DNA from: CAKZQX01 sp034437035
GTDB taxonomy: Bacteria; Chloroflexota; Chloroflexia; Chloroflexales; Chloroflexaceae
NCBI GenBank assembly: GCA_034437035.1
Contig: DAOTUI010000166.1
Coordinates: forward strand, 1 to 64,000
DNA length: 64,000 nt
Direction of reading: 5' to 3'
Shown here piece by piece: positions 52,061 through 60,276 of this stretch (its first letter is position 1; every line of letters begins with the position of its first letter). The translations under genes were made by a program, and so were the position numbers. Below the pieces are notes generated by a model. The model worked only from the letters and a program-made list of their open reading frames with translations, made no database searches and was not told where the DNA came from.

Positions 52061-53305
52061 TCAGGTCGCCCCCAGCAACGCCCGCGCTACCCACAATACC
52101 TCGGCCACCGCAATGCGCTCCATGCATTCCGGCGGGTCGGTCTGACGTGGGCAGGCTGTGAACACGCCGCAGGGACTGCACCAGAGCCCGGCCCGCACAA
52201 CCACATGGCGCGACGGATCGCCCCAGGGACCAAAGCGCCCGGCATCCCCCGGCCCAAAGAGGTGCAGGCTGGGGGTACCCTGGCTCACCGCCAGATGCAG
52301 CGGACCGCTATCCACCCCCAGCACCAGGGCGGCCTGACCCAGCAACGCCGCCAGTTGCCCTACGCTGGTTGCCCCGACCAGCGTCAGCGCCGGATGGCGC
52401 ATCTGGGAAACAACTGCCTCGACCAACTCCGCCTCGCCGGGACCGCCGGTCAGCAGCAAACGCACCCCTGGATGATCGGCGAGCGCATCCGCCACAGTGG
52501 CCCAGCGCGCCGCCGGCCAGAGCTTCGCCGCACCGCCGGTGCCCGGATGCAGCACCACCAGCCGCTCATCGGGATCGAGATGGCGGGCAACCCACGCCTC
52601 TGCCCAGGCTGCATCCGCCGCAACCGGTTCAAAGCAGAGTGCATCCCGCGTCCCGGCGATCAGTTCGGGGCGCATTTTGTAGTTCGCATCAACCGCGGCA
52701 ACCAGGGCCAGTGCCTGCCGGGTGACATGCTCCAACGGGTTCCAGGGCAGCGCGCAGGTCAGAAAGGGGCGACACTCCGGGACGACATAGCCAATACGCA
52801 CGGGGATACCCGCCAGCAGCGCCAGGGCCGCGCCCCACCAGTGATCATCGCGCAGGAGCAGCGCCAGATCAAACTGCCCGGTGCGTAACAACAGCGCATA
52901 CCGCAGCAGTTCCCGGTAGGGTTGCAGCAAGGAGACGAACCGATGCCGGCGAGAAGATTGATCTGGGTAAGCGGCTTGGGAACGGCGTTCAAAGCCGGGG
53001 AACGGGAGCGTTTGCAAGTCATCAATGTCGGGATTGTGTGCCGGCACCAGCGCCGACCAGGGGCCAACCAGCGCGGTGATCCGGGCCTGGGGTTGCTGCT
53101 GCCGCAACCGGCGCAGTGCCGGAGTCGCCAGCAGCAGATCTCCCAGGTGATCCGGCTTGATGACCAGGATGCGCCGGGGTTTCGCCGGAACAGCCCGCCT
53201 GACCGCGAACCGCCCCAGCCCCGCCGTCAACCAAAGCACCCACAGCCGTGCAAACCGCCGCAGCGCATGAAACGCTACGCGGCGCGGCGGCGAATTTACG
53301 GACAT
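52061..53305 (-). CDS. family 9 glycosyltransferase (heptosyltransferase-like)
   Basis: The 414-aa protein has the GT-B fold pattern of GT9: RRILVIKPDHLGDLLLATPALRRL near the N-terminus, VVLHPGTGGAAKLWPAARW (nucleotide-sugar binding) and GVDSGPLHLAVSQGTPSLHLFGP at the C-terminus. GT9 enzymes add heptose or other sugars to lipid-linked glycans. A lipopolysaccharide role is not assumed, since Chloroflexi are thought to lack typical LPS. It is followed on the same strand by nothing coupled, but starts 28 bases after a CpXC gene, suggesting a shared transcript. Confidence 0.9.
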   Translation of the reverse strand: MSVNSPPRRVAFHALRRFARLWVLWLTAGLGRFAVRRAVPAKPRRILVIKPDHLGDLLLATPALRRLRQQQPQARITALVGPWSALVPAHNPDIDDLQTLPFPGFERRSQAAYPDQSSRRHRFVSLLQPYRELLRYALLLRTGQFDLALLLRDDHWWGAALALLAGIPVRIGYVVPECRPFLTCALPWNPLEHVTRQALALVAAVDANYKMRPELIAGTRDALCFEPVAADAAWAEAWVARHLDPDERLVVLHPGTGGAAKLWPAARWATVADALADHPGVRLLLTGGPGEAELVEAVVSQMRHPALTLVGATSVGQLAALLGQAALVLGVDSGPLHLAVSQGTPSLHLFGPGDAGRFGPWGDPSRHVVVRAGLWCSPCGVFTACPRQTDPPECMERIAVAEVLWVARALLGAT

Positions 53306-53333
53306 AGCTGCACTTCTCGGAGCTTCACATCAG

Positions 53334-54656
53334 CTAGAACAGCATCGCGCCGGCCTCACGCGCCAGCCGCCGCAGCGTCTCGGCAACCTCCTTTGCGCCG
53401 CGCTGCTCCTGCTCCTCGGCCAGTTCATTCAGCCGCTTGACAAAGGCGGGCGTGACCTGGGCGGCGCGCTGGCGCAGGAGCTTCGTGCTCTCCTGAGGCG
53501 TTTCTGCCAGCATTAACTCATTGATGAAGCGATCCTCGGGCGCGAGGCTTTCCTGGACAATCTCCGTTGCCAGGCGTTCAATCTCCTGCAGGCGCGCGAC
53601 GGTCTCGGACTGCCCGGCCCGCTGGGCGGCGGCCATATTCGTCGCCAGCACAAACATAAACGCCTCGTCCAGCTTATCGACCGAACTGCGCAGCGCCGCT
53701 TCCGTGTCGGATGCCGCCATAATCTCGCGCAGCACGGCAACACCGCCCTCGAGCAATGCCTGGGCTTCTTTGTCGATCTCCTCGACAATCTGCAGGATCT
53801 GCCGGCGGCGCTCGGTCAACCGGGACGCTTCATCTTTTTGCCCGGCCTGCTCCAGGTGTTCGATGCGCTCGGTCCAGGCCTGAAAGAAGCTGTAGTCAAT
53901 CGCATGCCGCAGTTCGGCAACCATCTGCTCTAAGGCGTCATCCTCAACGGTCGCCAGGCGCTCAATGGCCGCGTTCAGTTCGCCCTCATCGACGTCGGCC
54001 TCGCCGGGAATGTCACTAAAGCCGGTCACTTCTACCAGCTTATCCCGCAGCAGCGTCAGGATCCGGGTCGAGTCGGCGCGCCCTTCCTGCGTGCCGGCAT
54101 CAATAAAGGCACTCAGCGTGGCGAAAAACTCGTAGTTCAGGGCATCTTTATGCTGCTCAACCAGTTGGGCAAACTGCGCTTCATCCTCCAGGGCCGAGGC
54201 AAGCCGGCTGATCAGATCGATCCGCTGCCGCTGCTGCTCAAGCGCCTCGCGCGGGATACCTTCCGCCTCCAGCACTGTATCGACCAGCGACCCCAGCGAG
54301 ATAAACCGCCGGGGATTCAAGAGATAGCCACGCGGCTGATCGGTCAACTGACTACGCATCAGCGCATTGGTGGCATCGCCGATAAAGCGTTCCTGCTCTT
54401 CCGGACGCGCATTCAGTTCTTCCGGAAAGTAGACCAGGAAGAGTTGCTTCTCCGCATCGTGATAAATCATCGGCGCAGCGATCATCGTGCCTGACCGGCA
54501 GTTTGGACAGACAGCCATATTCAATTGGCCGGACAACAGCGCCTGTTTGAGTTCCGGCTGCTGGGTTACATCAACGATAGTGTAGATATTTGCACGAAAG
54601 TTGTTGCCGCAAACCGGGCATGTCAGTTGAACCGGCTGTGGAGGAACAGGGGGCAT
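53334..54656 (-). CDS. CpXC-domain protein
   Basis: The 440-aa protein begins with a CpXC domain: CPVCGN (Cys13, Cys16) and CPNCRSG about 37 residues on, a probable zinc site, followed by YHDAEKQLFLVYFPEEL. Residues about 150-440 are almost wholly helical and Glu/Gln/Arg-rich, with coiled-coil character (REALEQQRQRIDLISRLASALEDEA). CpXC proteins are widespread in Chloroflexi and Firmicutes but their function is unknown. No signal peptide is present. It probably shares a transcript with the GT9 gene downstream. Confidence 0.85.
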   Translation of the reverse strand: MPPVPPQPVQLTCPVCGNNFRANIYTIVDVTQQPELKQALLSGQLNMAVCPNCRSGTMIAAPMIYHDAEKQLFLVYFPEELNARPEEQERFIGDATNALMRSQLTDQPRGYLLNPRRFISLGSLVDTVLEAEGIPREALEQQRQRIDLISRLASALEDEAQFAQLVEQHKDALNYEFFATLSAFIDAGTQEGRADSTRILTLLRDKLVEVTGFSDIPGEADVDEGELNAAIERLATVEDDALEQMVAELRHAIDYSFFQAWTERIEHLEQAGQKDEASRLTERRRQILQIVEEIDKEAQALLEGGVAVLREIMAASDTEAALRSSVDKLDEAFMFVLATNMAAAQRAGQSETVARLQEIERLATEIVQESLAPEDRFINELMLAETPQESTKLLRQRAAQVTPAFVKRLNELAEEQEQRGAKEVAETLRRLAREAGAMLF

Positions 54657-54803
54657 AGCCTCAGCTTTCCTTTCTGATAGAGCAGCAGAACAGCGCGCGA
54701 CCTATCGGGCACGGTTCTGATACGCTCTTCAGGACTTATCAAACCGTCTGAACGTCTATCTCCAGAGAAGTCTAGATCTCATCGAGATTTGCTTTGCTGC
54801 TGA

Positions 54804-55445
54804 TTATAACACGTTCGGTGCGCGTCGGCCCACAACCGCGTAGAGCGGATCGCCAATCCAGTGGCGCGGCGAGCGATCCATGGCTTTAATTTGGGTAAAA
54901 CAGCCGGCATGCTCAAAGTAGGTCTGCACCAGTTGGAGACGCTGCTGCTCACTCGTCAACATCCAGATCTGCACCGCCTTGCTGGGAAAACAACGATTGG
55001 AAAAACTGACCACAAACGGTGCGCCAGGCCGCAGCACACGCCCAACCTCGGCAAAGATCTCCAGCGGGCGGGTCAGATATTGCACTGACACACTGCAGAC
55101 CACGCCATCGAAGCCGGCATCCGCAAAGGGCAGGATTGGCGTTCGGTTCAGATCATGCACCACAAATGTATCCAGTTGGGGATTCTGGCGCATCTCCACC
55201 GCGTTCAAGCCGAGTCCTACCAGGTGGCCGGCTGATACCTCCGGCGGAAAATGGCTGCGGTAACTGCTCATCAGATCCAGGAACAGACCCTGGGGCGGCA
55301 GCGTTTCGCGGAACAGTTGCCCCAGCGCGGCGATAGCCGGCGCATCAAGATGCACCGTCAGGCGGGGGAACCGATAGAAGAGGCGATCATCATGCTCATC
55401 GTAGCGCGTGAAATACGCGGGTGGTAAGGTTTTTTTCGCAGACAA
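54804..55445 (-). CDS. class I SAM-dependent methyltransferase
   Basis: The 213-aa protein has LFLDLMSSYRSHFP in place of the usual D-x-G-x-G-x-G motif I, then VHDLNRTPILPFADAGFDGVVCSVSVQYLTRPLEIFAEVGRVLRPGAPFVVSFS, which is motif II to post-III of methyltransferase type 11. The missing glycines are typical of a subfamily of short Chloroflexi and cyanobacterial enzymes. The substrate is unknown. There are no coupled genes. Confidence 0.8.
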   Translation of the reverse strand: MSAKKTLPPAYFTRYDEHDDRLFYRFPRLTVHLDAPAIAALGQLFRETLPPQGLFLDLMSSYRSHFPPEVSAGHLVGLGLNAVEMRQNPQLDTFVVHDLNRTPILPFADAGFDGVVCSVSVQYLTRPLEIFAEVGRVLRPGAPFVVSFSNRCFPSKAVQIWMLTSEQQRLQLVQTYFEHAGCFTQIKAMDRSPRHWIGDPLYAVVGRRAPNVL

Positions 55446-55500
55446 GACGGCTCCTCCGCTTCCCAGAACAAACTCAGGCAGACATCGTTTTATCGTTGAA

Positions 55501-55536
55501 ACGTTCTAACGTTCTAACGTTCTGACGTTTTAACGT
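55501..55536. repeat. four-and-a-half-unit 8-bp tandem repeat
   Basis: ACGTTCTA, ACGTTCTA, ACGTTCTG, ACGTTTTA and ACGT follow each other directly, spacing AACGTT-like palindromes by one turn minus two bases. It lies in the 270-base divergent gap between a methyltransferase and a pRiA4b-like gene. It could be a binding array, or merely a slippage repeat. Confidence 0.6.
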
Positions 55537-55715
55537 GCGGCAACCTGGTACTTTGTCTAAGTAGTATAGGCACAGTTTATGCTAGAGCGCAAGGAGCCGA
55601 CTTGACGCTGCCCGGCGTTGTGTTGATAATGCAGGCAGAACCGGTCAACGGAACAGCAGAACTTAGCAGTGCCGGCTGCACAGACATCCGCACCCCCGAT
55701 AGAAAGGAGCGGCGC

Positions 55716-57179
55716 ATGACCAGTCATGTCTACACTCTCCGGGTTGCTTACGAGGCAACCCCCGATGATCCCGCTATCATCACGATTGGTAATCAGCATA
55801 CCCTGGCAGATCTGCACGATGCGATTCAGCGCGCCTTCAACTGGGATGCCGATCATCTCTACTCGTTCTTTCTGAGCGGCCGGCCCTGGGATGCCGCCGG
55901 CGAGTATGCCATGCACCCGGATACGCTCTCCCCCGGCGGGCAGGCTCCGGCGGGACTGGCGCGTGCAACAACCTGTGATAGCCTGGGGCTCCAGATGGGT
56001 CAGACCTTTCTCTACCTCTTCGATTATGGTGATGAACACCTTTTTGATATACAGGTGGAAACAGTTAGCCCGAGCGCTCAACACCCGGAAACGCCGCGCA
56101 TTGAGCGCCTGCCCGTGAGTCCGCCCGAACAATACCCCGCTGACGAGTGGGACTACAGCCCGGATGAACTGGATGAACTAGTGCTGGAACCGGAGGAAGA
56201 GAACCGCCTCCAGCGCGAGTTGACCAGTCTGTTTGAGCAGGCGCTGGGCTTTGCCTGGGGCGAGGACGACAAACTCCACGAGCCGGTGCCGGAGCATATC
56301 GAAGCGACCATGATCGATACCGATGCGCCCTACCCGCCCCCACTGGATCAACTGCTTCACCTGGGCGATCTGCGCACCGCGCCGCCCGACCCGGACCCGC
56401 GCATCACCAACCTGGGCCTGACCCAGGCGCATGTGCCGGACCTGGTGCGGATGGTCCGCGACCGCAGCCTAAATACCGCCATGAGCGATACGACGGAAGT
56501 CTGGGCTCCCGCGCATGCCCTGCGCGCCCTGGAACTGCTCGACATCACCGAAGTTATTCCCGACCTCATCCCAATCTTTAATCTCGACGACGACTGGATG
56601 CCGCCCTACCTGGTTCAACTGCTGGGCAAAACCGGCGCACCCGCCCTGGAGCCGCTGGAACAGTATGCCCGCGAGCAAACCCACTGGGTGTACGGGCGCG
56701 CCGAGGCCACCAGTGCGCTTAAAGAGATCGGCCTGCAACACCCCGAACTGCGTGAGCGGTCAGTTCAGATCCTGAGCGACCTTCTGGCCCGCGCCGATGA
56801 CGATGATCCCGACTTCAACGGCTTTGTCGTCGGCGATCTGGTTGACCTGAACGCAACCGAGGCGCTACCGGTAATCCGCCAGGCATTCGCCTTGCAGTGT
56901 GTGGATGAAATGATTACCGGCGACTGGACCGAAGTGCTGGAGGAAATGGAGGTGGAGCCGGACCCCAATGATCCGCTGCTGCGCCAGCAGGGGTACAAAG
57001 AGCAACTGGCCGAGCCACTTGCCCTGCCCTCACCGCCACCGACGCCAACGTCCCGGAAAGCGGCACCCACAAAGTCTAAACCGCAACAGACCCAGAAGAC
57101 GCAGAAGACCCAGAGCAAGCCTGCAAACGAACCCCGAAAGACTAACCGGAGCAGCAAGAAGAAGAAGAAGCGGAAGTAG
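55716..57179 (+). CDS. plasmid pRiA4b ORF-3-like domain protein
   Basis: The 487-aa protein has a pRiA4b ORF-3-like domain (about 1-115): YTLRVAYEATPDDPAIITIG, LADLHDAIQRAFNWDADHLYSFFLSG and LGLQMGQTFLYLFDYGDEH. A long acidic central region and a helical HEAT-like part (about 240-430; repeated I-P-x-L and A-L-E-x-L patterns such as ITEVIPDLIPIF) follow. The tail is Lys-rich (SSKKKKKRK), perhaps for nucleic acid contact. Function is unknown; the domain occurs in IS1096 and plasmid settings but no transposase is seen here. AGAAAGGAGC precedes the ATG. Confidence 0.82.
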   Translation: MTSHVYTLRVAYEATPDDPAIITIGNQHTLADLHDAIQRAFNWDADHLYSFFLSGRPWDAAGEYAMHPDTLSPGGQAPAGLARATTCDSLGLQMGQTFLYLFDYGDEHLFDIQVETVSPSAQHPETPRIERLPVSPPEQYPADEWDYSPDELDELVLEPEEENRLQRELTSLFEQALGFAWGEDDKLHEPVPEHIEATMIDTDAPYPPPLDQLLHLGDLRTAPPDPDPRITNLGLTQAHVPDLVRMVRDRSLNTAMSDTTEVWAPAHALRALELLDITEVIPDLIPIFNLDDDWMPPYLVQLLGKTGAPALEPLEQYAREQTHWVYGRAEATSALKEIGLQHPELRERSVQILSDLLARADDDDPDFNGFVVGDLVDLNATEALPVIRQAFALQCVDEMITGDWTEVLEEMEVEPDPNDPLLRQQGYKEQLAEPLALPSPPPTPTSRKAAPTKSKPQQTQKTQKTQSKPANEPRKTNRSSKKKKKRK

Positions 57180-57294
57180 GGGTTAATGGTTAGGAGTTAA
57201 CGGTTATGTCAACACGACCGTCCGCAGAAGTTTGAACGATGTAATCCGGATAAGCGCACCAGGAATCCGCTCAAGTCCAGGCTTTTTTCGGTAG

Positions 57295-57314
57295 GGACGC
57301 GCTTCTGCGCGTCC
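57295..57314 (+). repeat. short hairpin before the quinone oxidoreductase gene
   Basis: GGACGCGC (57295-57302) pairs with GCGCGTCC (57307-57314) around TTCT. It lies 66 bases before the start codon at 57380, without a T-run. It may be a repetitive extragenic hairpin. Confidence 0.4.
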
Positions 57315-57379
57315 GCAGGCTGTCCTGATGCTATAACCGGGCCTGATGTTTCAACCCACGAACAGGAGAAGTACAGCTT

Positions 57380-58348
57380 ATGTATGCAGTACGAATTCAT
57401 GAGCATGGTGGACCCGAAGCGCTCGTCTACGAAGAAGTGCCTATGCCGGAGCCCGGCGCGGGCGAGGTACGCGTTAAGCTTGCGGCAGCCGGCGTTAACT
57501 ATATTGATACCTACCACCGCCGGGGGCTCTACCCGGTCGCGCTGCCCTTTACGCCGGGACAGGAGGGTGCCGGTGTGGTCGATGCTGTGGGAGCGGATGT
57601 CACAGGTTTTGATGCCGGCGATCATGTAGCGTACGGCTTCAGCTCGGGCGCATATGCTGAGTATGCCATTGTCCCGGCGGCGCAACTGGTGCGCGTCCCG
57701 CATGATATCGATCTGCAGCAGGCGGCCGCCGTTATGCTGCAAGGCATGACTGCGCACTATCTCACGCAGAGCACCTTTCGCCTGGGACGCGAGCATACCG
57801 CGCTGGTGCATGCCGCCGCCGGTGGTGTGGGGTTGCTGCTGCTGCAAATGGCAAAGATGGTGGGAGCGCGGGTCTTTGGCACGGTTTCTACTGAGGAGAA
57901 AGCGGAACTGGCCCGCGCGGCCGGGGCGGATGTCGTCATCCGCTACACCGAGGAGAATTTTACCGAGGCGGTACAGCGACTGACCGACGGCAAGGGGGTT
58001 GATGTCGTCTATGACGCGGTCGGGCAGACGACGTTTATGGGCAGCCTCGACTGCCTGCGCCCACGCGGTATGCTGGTGCTGTTTGGGCAGAGCAGCGGCC
58101 CGGTGGAGCCGGTCAATCTGCAGATCTTGAACAGCAAGGGCTCGCTCTATGTGACGCGCCCTTCGCTGGGCCACTACATCGCCGGCCGGCAGGAACTGGA
58201 ACAGCGCGCGATTGATATTTTCCGCTGGATGGAGGCCGGCCGCCTGAGTGTGCGGATTGACCGGGCCCTGCCACTAGCAGAAGCGGCGGCCGCCCACACC
58301 GCGATCGAAGGACGCGCCACCGCCGGGAAGGTGCTGCTGGTTCCGTAA
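57380..58348 (+). CDS. qor: NADPH:quinone oxidoreductase (zinc-independent MDR family)
   Basis: The 322-aa protein is an MDR enzyme without the zinc ligands. It has the GroES-like N-terminal domain (VNYIDTYHRRGLYPVALPFTPGQEGAG) and a Rossmann domain with HAAAGGVGLLLLQMAKMVGARVFG (NADPH site). It likely reduces quinones by one electron. ACAGGAGAAG precedes the ATG. It is separated from lysC by a terminator. Confidence 0.92.
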   Translation: MYAVRIHEHGGPEALVYEEVPMPEPGAGEVRVKLAAAGVNYIDTYHRRGLYPVALPFTPGQEGAGVVDAVGADVTGFDAGDHVAYGFSSGAYAEYAIVPAAQLVRVPHDIDLQQAAAVMLQGMTAHYLTQSTFRLGREHTALVHAAAGGVGLLLLQMAKMVGARVFGTVSTEEKAELARAAGADVVIRYTEENFTEAVQRLTDGKGVDVVYDAVGQTTFMGSLDCLRPRGMLVLFGQSSGPVEPVNLQILNSKGSLYVTRPSLGHYIAGRQELEQRAIDIFRWMEAGRLSVRIDRALPLAEAAAAHTAIEGRATAGKVLLVP

Positions 58349-58386
58349 CTCAATCTGACCATAGGCATGGTACTATAGCAGTCAGA

Positions 58387-58422
58387 CGCGCCGAGGATGG
58401 CCTATCGCCCATCCCCGGCGCG
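58387..58422 (+). terminator. rho-independent terminator after the quinone oxidoreductase
   Basis: CGCGCCGAGGATGG (58387-58400) pairs with CCATCCCCGGCGCG (58409-58422) with one mismatch, followed by a T-rich tail TTCTGTTTTC, 38 bases after the stop. Confidence 0.75.
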
Positions 58423-58462
58423 TTCTGTTTTCTCTAGATCGGCAGTGTCGCAAGGAGTAGCT

Positions 58463-59875
58463 ATGCGTGTTGTCATGAAGTTTGGCGGTACATCGGTTGG
58501 CAGCAGTGATGCCATCCGCCAGGTTGTTGAAATCGTACGCAATGTGTCGCAGCAGCACCAGGTTGTGGTGGTAGTCTCGGCGATGAATGCGCCCGACCTG
58601 CGCACCACCAACTCGCTGATCGAAGCCGCCCGGGTGGCCGCGGCCGGCGACGCCGGCGCAACCGCAGCCATCACCCCGCGCCTGCTGGACATGCATATGC
58701 GGGTGGCGCACGAGCTGGCAACCCCGGAAGAATGCCGGACGCTTGAGCCGCAACTCCGCGCCATGTTTGACTATATTAATGATCTCTCGCACAGCATCGC
58801 CGTCCTGGGCGAACTGACACCGCGCGCCCTGGATCTGATCAGCGGGCAGGGCGAGCGCTGCAATGCTCGCCTGATCGCCGCCGCGTTGCGCAGTGTCGCC
58901 CTATCGTCCGAGGCAATTGATGCTACCGAGTTGATCATCACCGACGAACGGCATGGCGATGCCACTCCGCTAATGGATGTCACCCGCACGCGTAGCCAGG
59001 AACGCCTGCTGCCGCTCCTGGAGCGCAACAGCGTGCCGGTTGTCACCGGCTTTATTGGCGCAACCGCAGCGGGCATCACTACCACGCTCGGGCGGGGCGG
59101 TAGTGATTACTCATGCTCCATCCTCGGCGCGGCCCTCGACGCCGACGAGGTCTGGTTCTGGAAGGAAGTAGACGGGGTGATGACGGCAAACCCCAACGTT
59201 GTGCCGGAAGCACGCACGTTGCCGCTGCTCTCCTACACCGAGATGGCCGAGATGTCCTACTATGGAGCGAATGTCCTGCATCCCAAAACGGTTCACCCGG
59301 TCGTGCAGCGCAACATCCCCATCCGCATCCTGAACACTTTCAACCCGGAGCATCCCGGCACCCGCATTACCGGCGATCAGGTACCGGGCACAGCCAAGGC
59401 AGTAACGGCGATTAAAGATGCCAGCCTGATTACCGTGGGTGGACCCGGCATGCAGGGGATGCGCGGCGTGGCGGCCCGCATTTTCAGCGCGGTAGCCCGC
59501 GCCAATGCCAACACCCTGCTGATTACGCAGGCCAGCAGCGAGCAGAATATCTGCCTGGCAGTGCTCCAACGGGAGGCCGAAGCCGCCATCCGTGAACTGC
59601 GGAATGAACTGCTGCACGACCTCTCGCAGCATGATGTGGAACATATTGATGTGCTGGAGACGGTGATTATTGTAGCGGTGGTCGGATCGGGCATGCGCGG
59701 CACGCCGGGGATTGCCGGGCGCGTCTTCGGCGCGCTGGGGCAGGCCGAGATCAATGTGATTGCTATTGCTCAGGGCAGCACCGAGAATAATATCTCGCTG
59801 GTGGTCGCCGGGGAGCATGGCGACAAAGCGATTCAGGTAATCCATCGGTCATTTGAACTCGAAGCGGAGAACTGA
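58463..59875 (+). CDS. lysC: aspartate kinase
   Basis: The 470-aa enzyme phosphorylates aspartate, the first step to lysine, threonine and methionine. The kinase domain has VMKFGGTSVGSSDAIR, GERCNARLIAAALR, GRGGSDYSCSILGAALDADEVWFWKEVDGVMTANP and YYGANVLHPKT. Two ACT domains (about 320-470) suggest allosteric feedback; the length fits a single-chain, monofunctional form. AAGGAG precedes ATG at 58463; a further upstream in-frame codon would lie in the terminator. No other lysine or threonine gene is adjacent. Confidence 0.96.
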   Translation: MRVVMKFGGTSVGSSDAIRQVVEIVRNVSQQHQVVVVVSAMNAPDLRTTNSLIEAARVAAAGDAGATAAITPRLLDMHMRVAHELATPEECRTLEPQLRAMFDYINDLSHSIAVLGELTPRALDLISGQGERCNARLIAAALRSVALSSEAIDATELIITDERHGDATPLMDVTRTRSQERLLPLLERNSVPVVTGFIGATAAGITTTLGRGGSDYSCSILGAALDADEVWFWKEVDGVMTANPNVVPEARTLPLLSYTEMAEMSYYGANVLHPKTVHPVVQRNIPIRILNTFNPEHPGTRITGDQVPGTAKAVTAIKDASLITVGGPGMQGMRGVAARIFSAVARANANTLLITQASSEQNICLAVLQREAEAAIRELRNELLHDLSQHDVEHIDVLETVIIVAVVGSGMRGTPGIAGRVFGALGQAEINVIAIAQGSTENNISLVVAGEHGDKAIQVIHRSFELEAEN

Positions 59876-59911
59876 GAATAAAGAACTGAGAACTGAGAAC
59901 CGAGAACAAAG
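59867..59911. repeat. imperfect tandem repeat at the lysC 3' end
   Basis: GAGAACTGAGAATAAAGAAC and GAGAACTGAGAACC-type units repeat about four times with a 7-10 base period, starting inside the last codons of lysC and stopping at the palindromic repeat. Similar GAACAAAGAAC strings occur at 12240-12270 and 44780-44790. Confidence 0.5.
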
Positions 59912-59919
59912 TCATTGAC

Positions 59920-60010
59920 ATAAGTTACATAGTTCCCTGCGAACGGACCTTTTCGCCTCCGGCTTCCATCGGGTCAAATGTCTGGTTTGGATCTCAACCG
60001 CGTAACTCGT
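59920..60010 (+). repeat. palindromic repeat, copy 7a (central part deleted)
   Basis: ATAAGTTACATAGTT starts and ACCGCGTAACTCGT ends this 91-base copy. It keeps one outer arm (TGTCTGGTTTGGATCTCAACC) and one inner arm remnant TTTTCGCCTCCGG. GTCATTGAC (59911-59919) and GTCATTGAT (60011-60019) lie directly outside it. It is head-to-tail with copy 7b. Confidence 0.75.
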
Positions 60011-60019
60011 GTCATTGAT

Positions 60020-60212
60020 ACGAGTTACGCGGTTGCTCACCCAAAAGGAAATTTCGCCTCCGGCAGGGCGGAAGATTCTCTTCTTTTTCACAAAAATGTT
60101 GCACTGCGTGCAACATTTTTGTGAAAAGATCCACAAAGTACCATCCTGCCGGAGGCGAAGACTGCCGTTGTGGGAGCACATGTCCGATTTGTACGCCCAC
60201 CGCGTAACGCGT
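60020..60212 (+). repeat. palindromic MITE-like repeat, copy 7b (full)
   Basis: Ends ACGAGTTACGCGGT and ACCGCGTAACGCGT are inverted repeats. Inner arms TTTCGCCTCCGGCAGGGCGG and CCTGCCGGAGGCGAAG are present. The central stem TTTTTCACAAAAATGTTGCAC with its complement (arms about 60084-60104 and 60108-60128) is perfect but for one bulge. GTCATTGAT is directly repeated at 60011-60019 and 60213-60221. It is the mirror image of copy 4 in sequence. The 401-base gap between lysC and the surface protein is nearly all repeat. Confidence 0.88.
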
Positions 60213-60230
60213 GTCATTGATTGCCATTGA

Positions 60231-60268
60231 TCCAGTGGTCCGGGTCAGAGCTGACCCGGACCACTGGA
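60231..60268 (-). terminator. hairpin after the DUF11 surface protein gene
   Basis: TCCAGTGGTCCGGGTCAG (60231-60248) pairs perfectly with CTGACCCGGACCACTGGA (60251-60268), an 18-bp stem 8 bases past the stop of the minus-strand gene. No T-run follows on the minus strand. Confidence 0.6.
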
Positions 60269-60276
60269 CTAACACA

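Noticed and set aside
57209..58174. 321-codon minus-strand frame opposite the quinone oxidoreductase
   Set aside because: Antisense frame with His/Arg-rich content and no domain.
1..60230. CRISPR array
   Set aside because: The repeats are 90-230 bp, dispersed and palindromic, not short direct repeats with equal spacers, and no cas gene is present.
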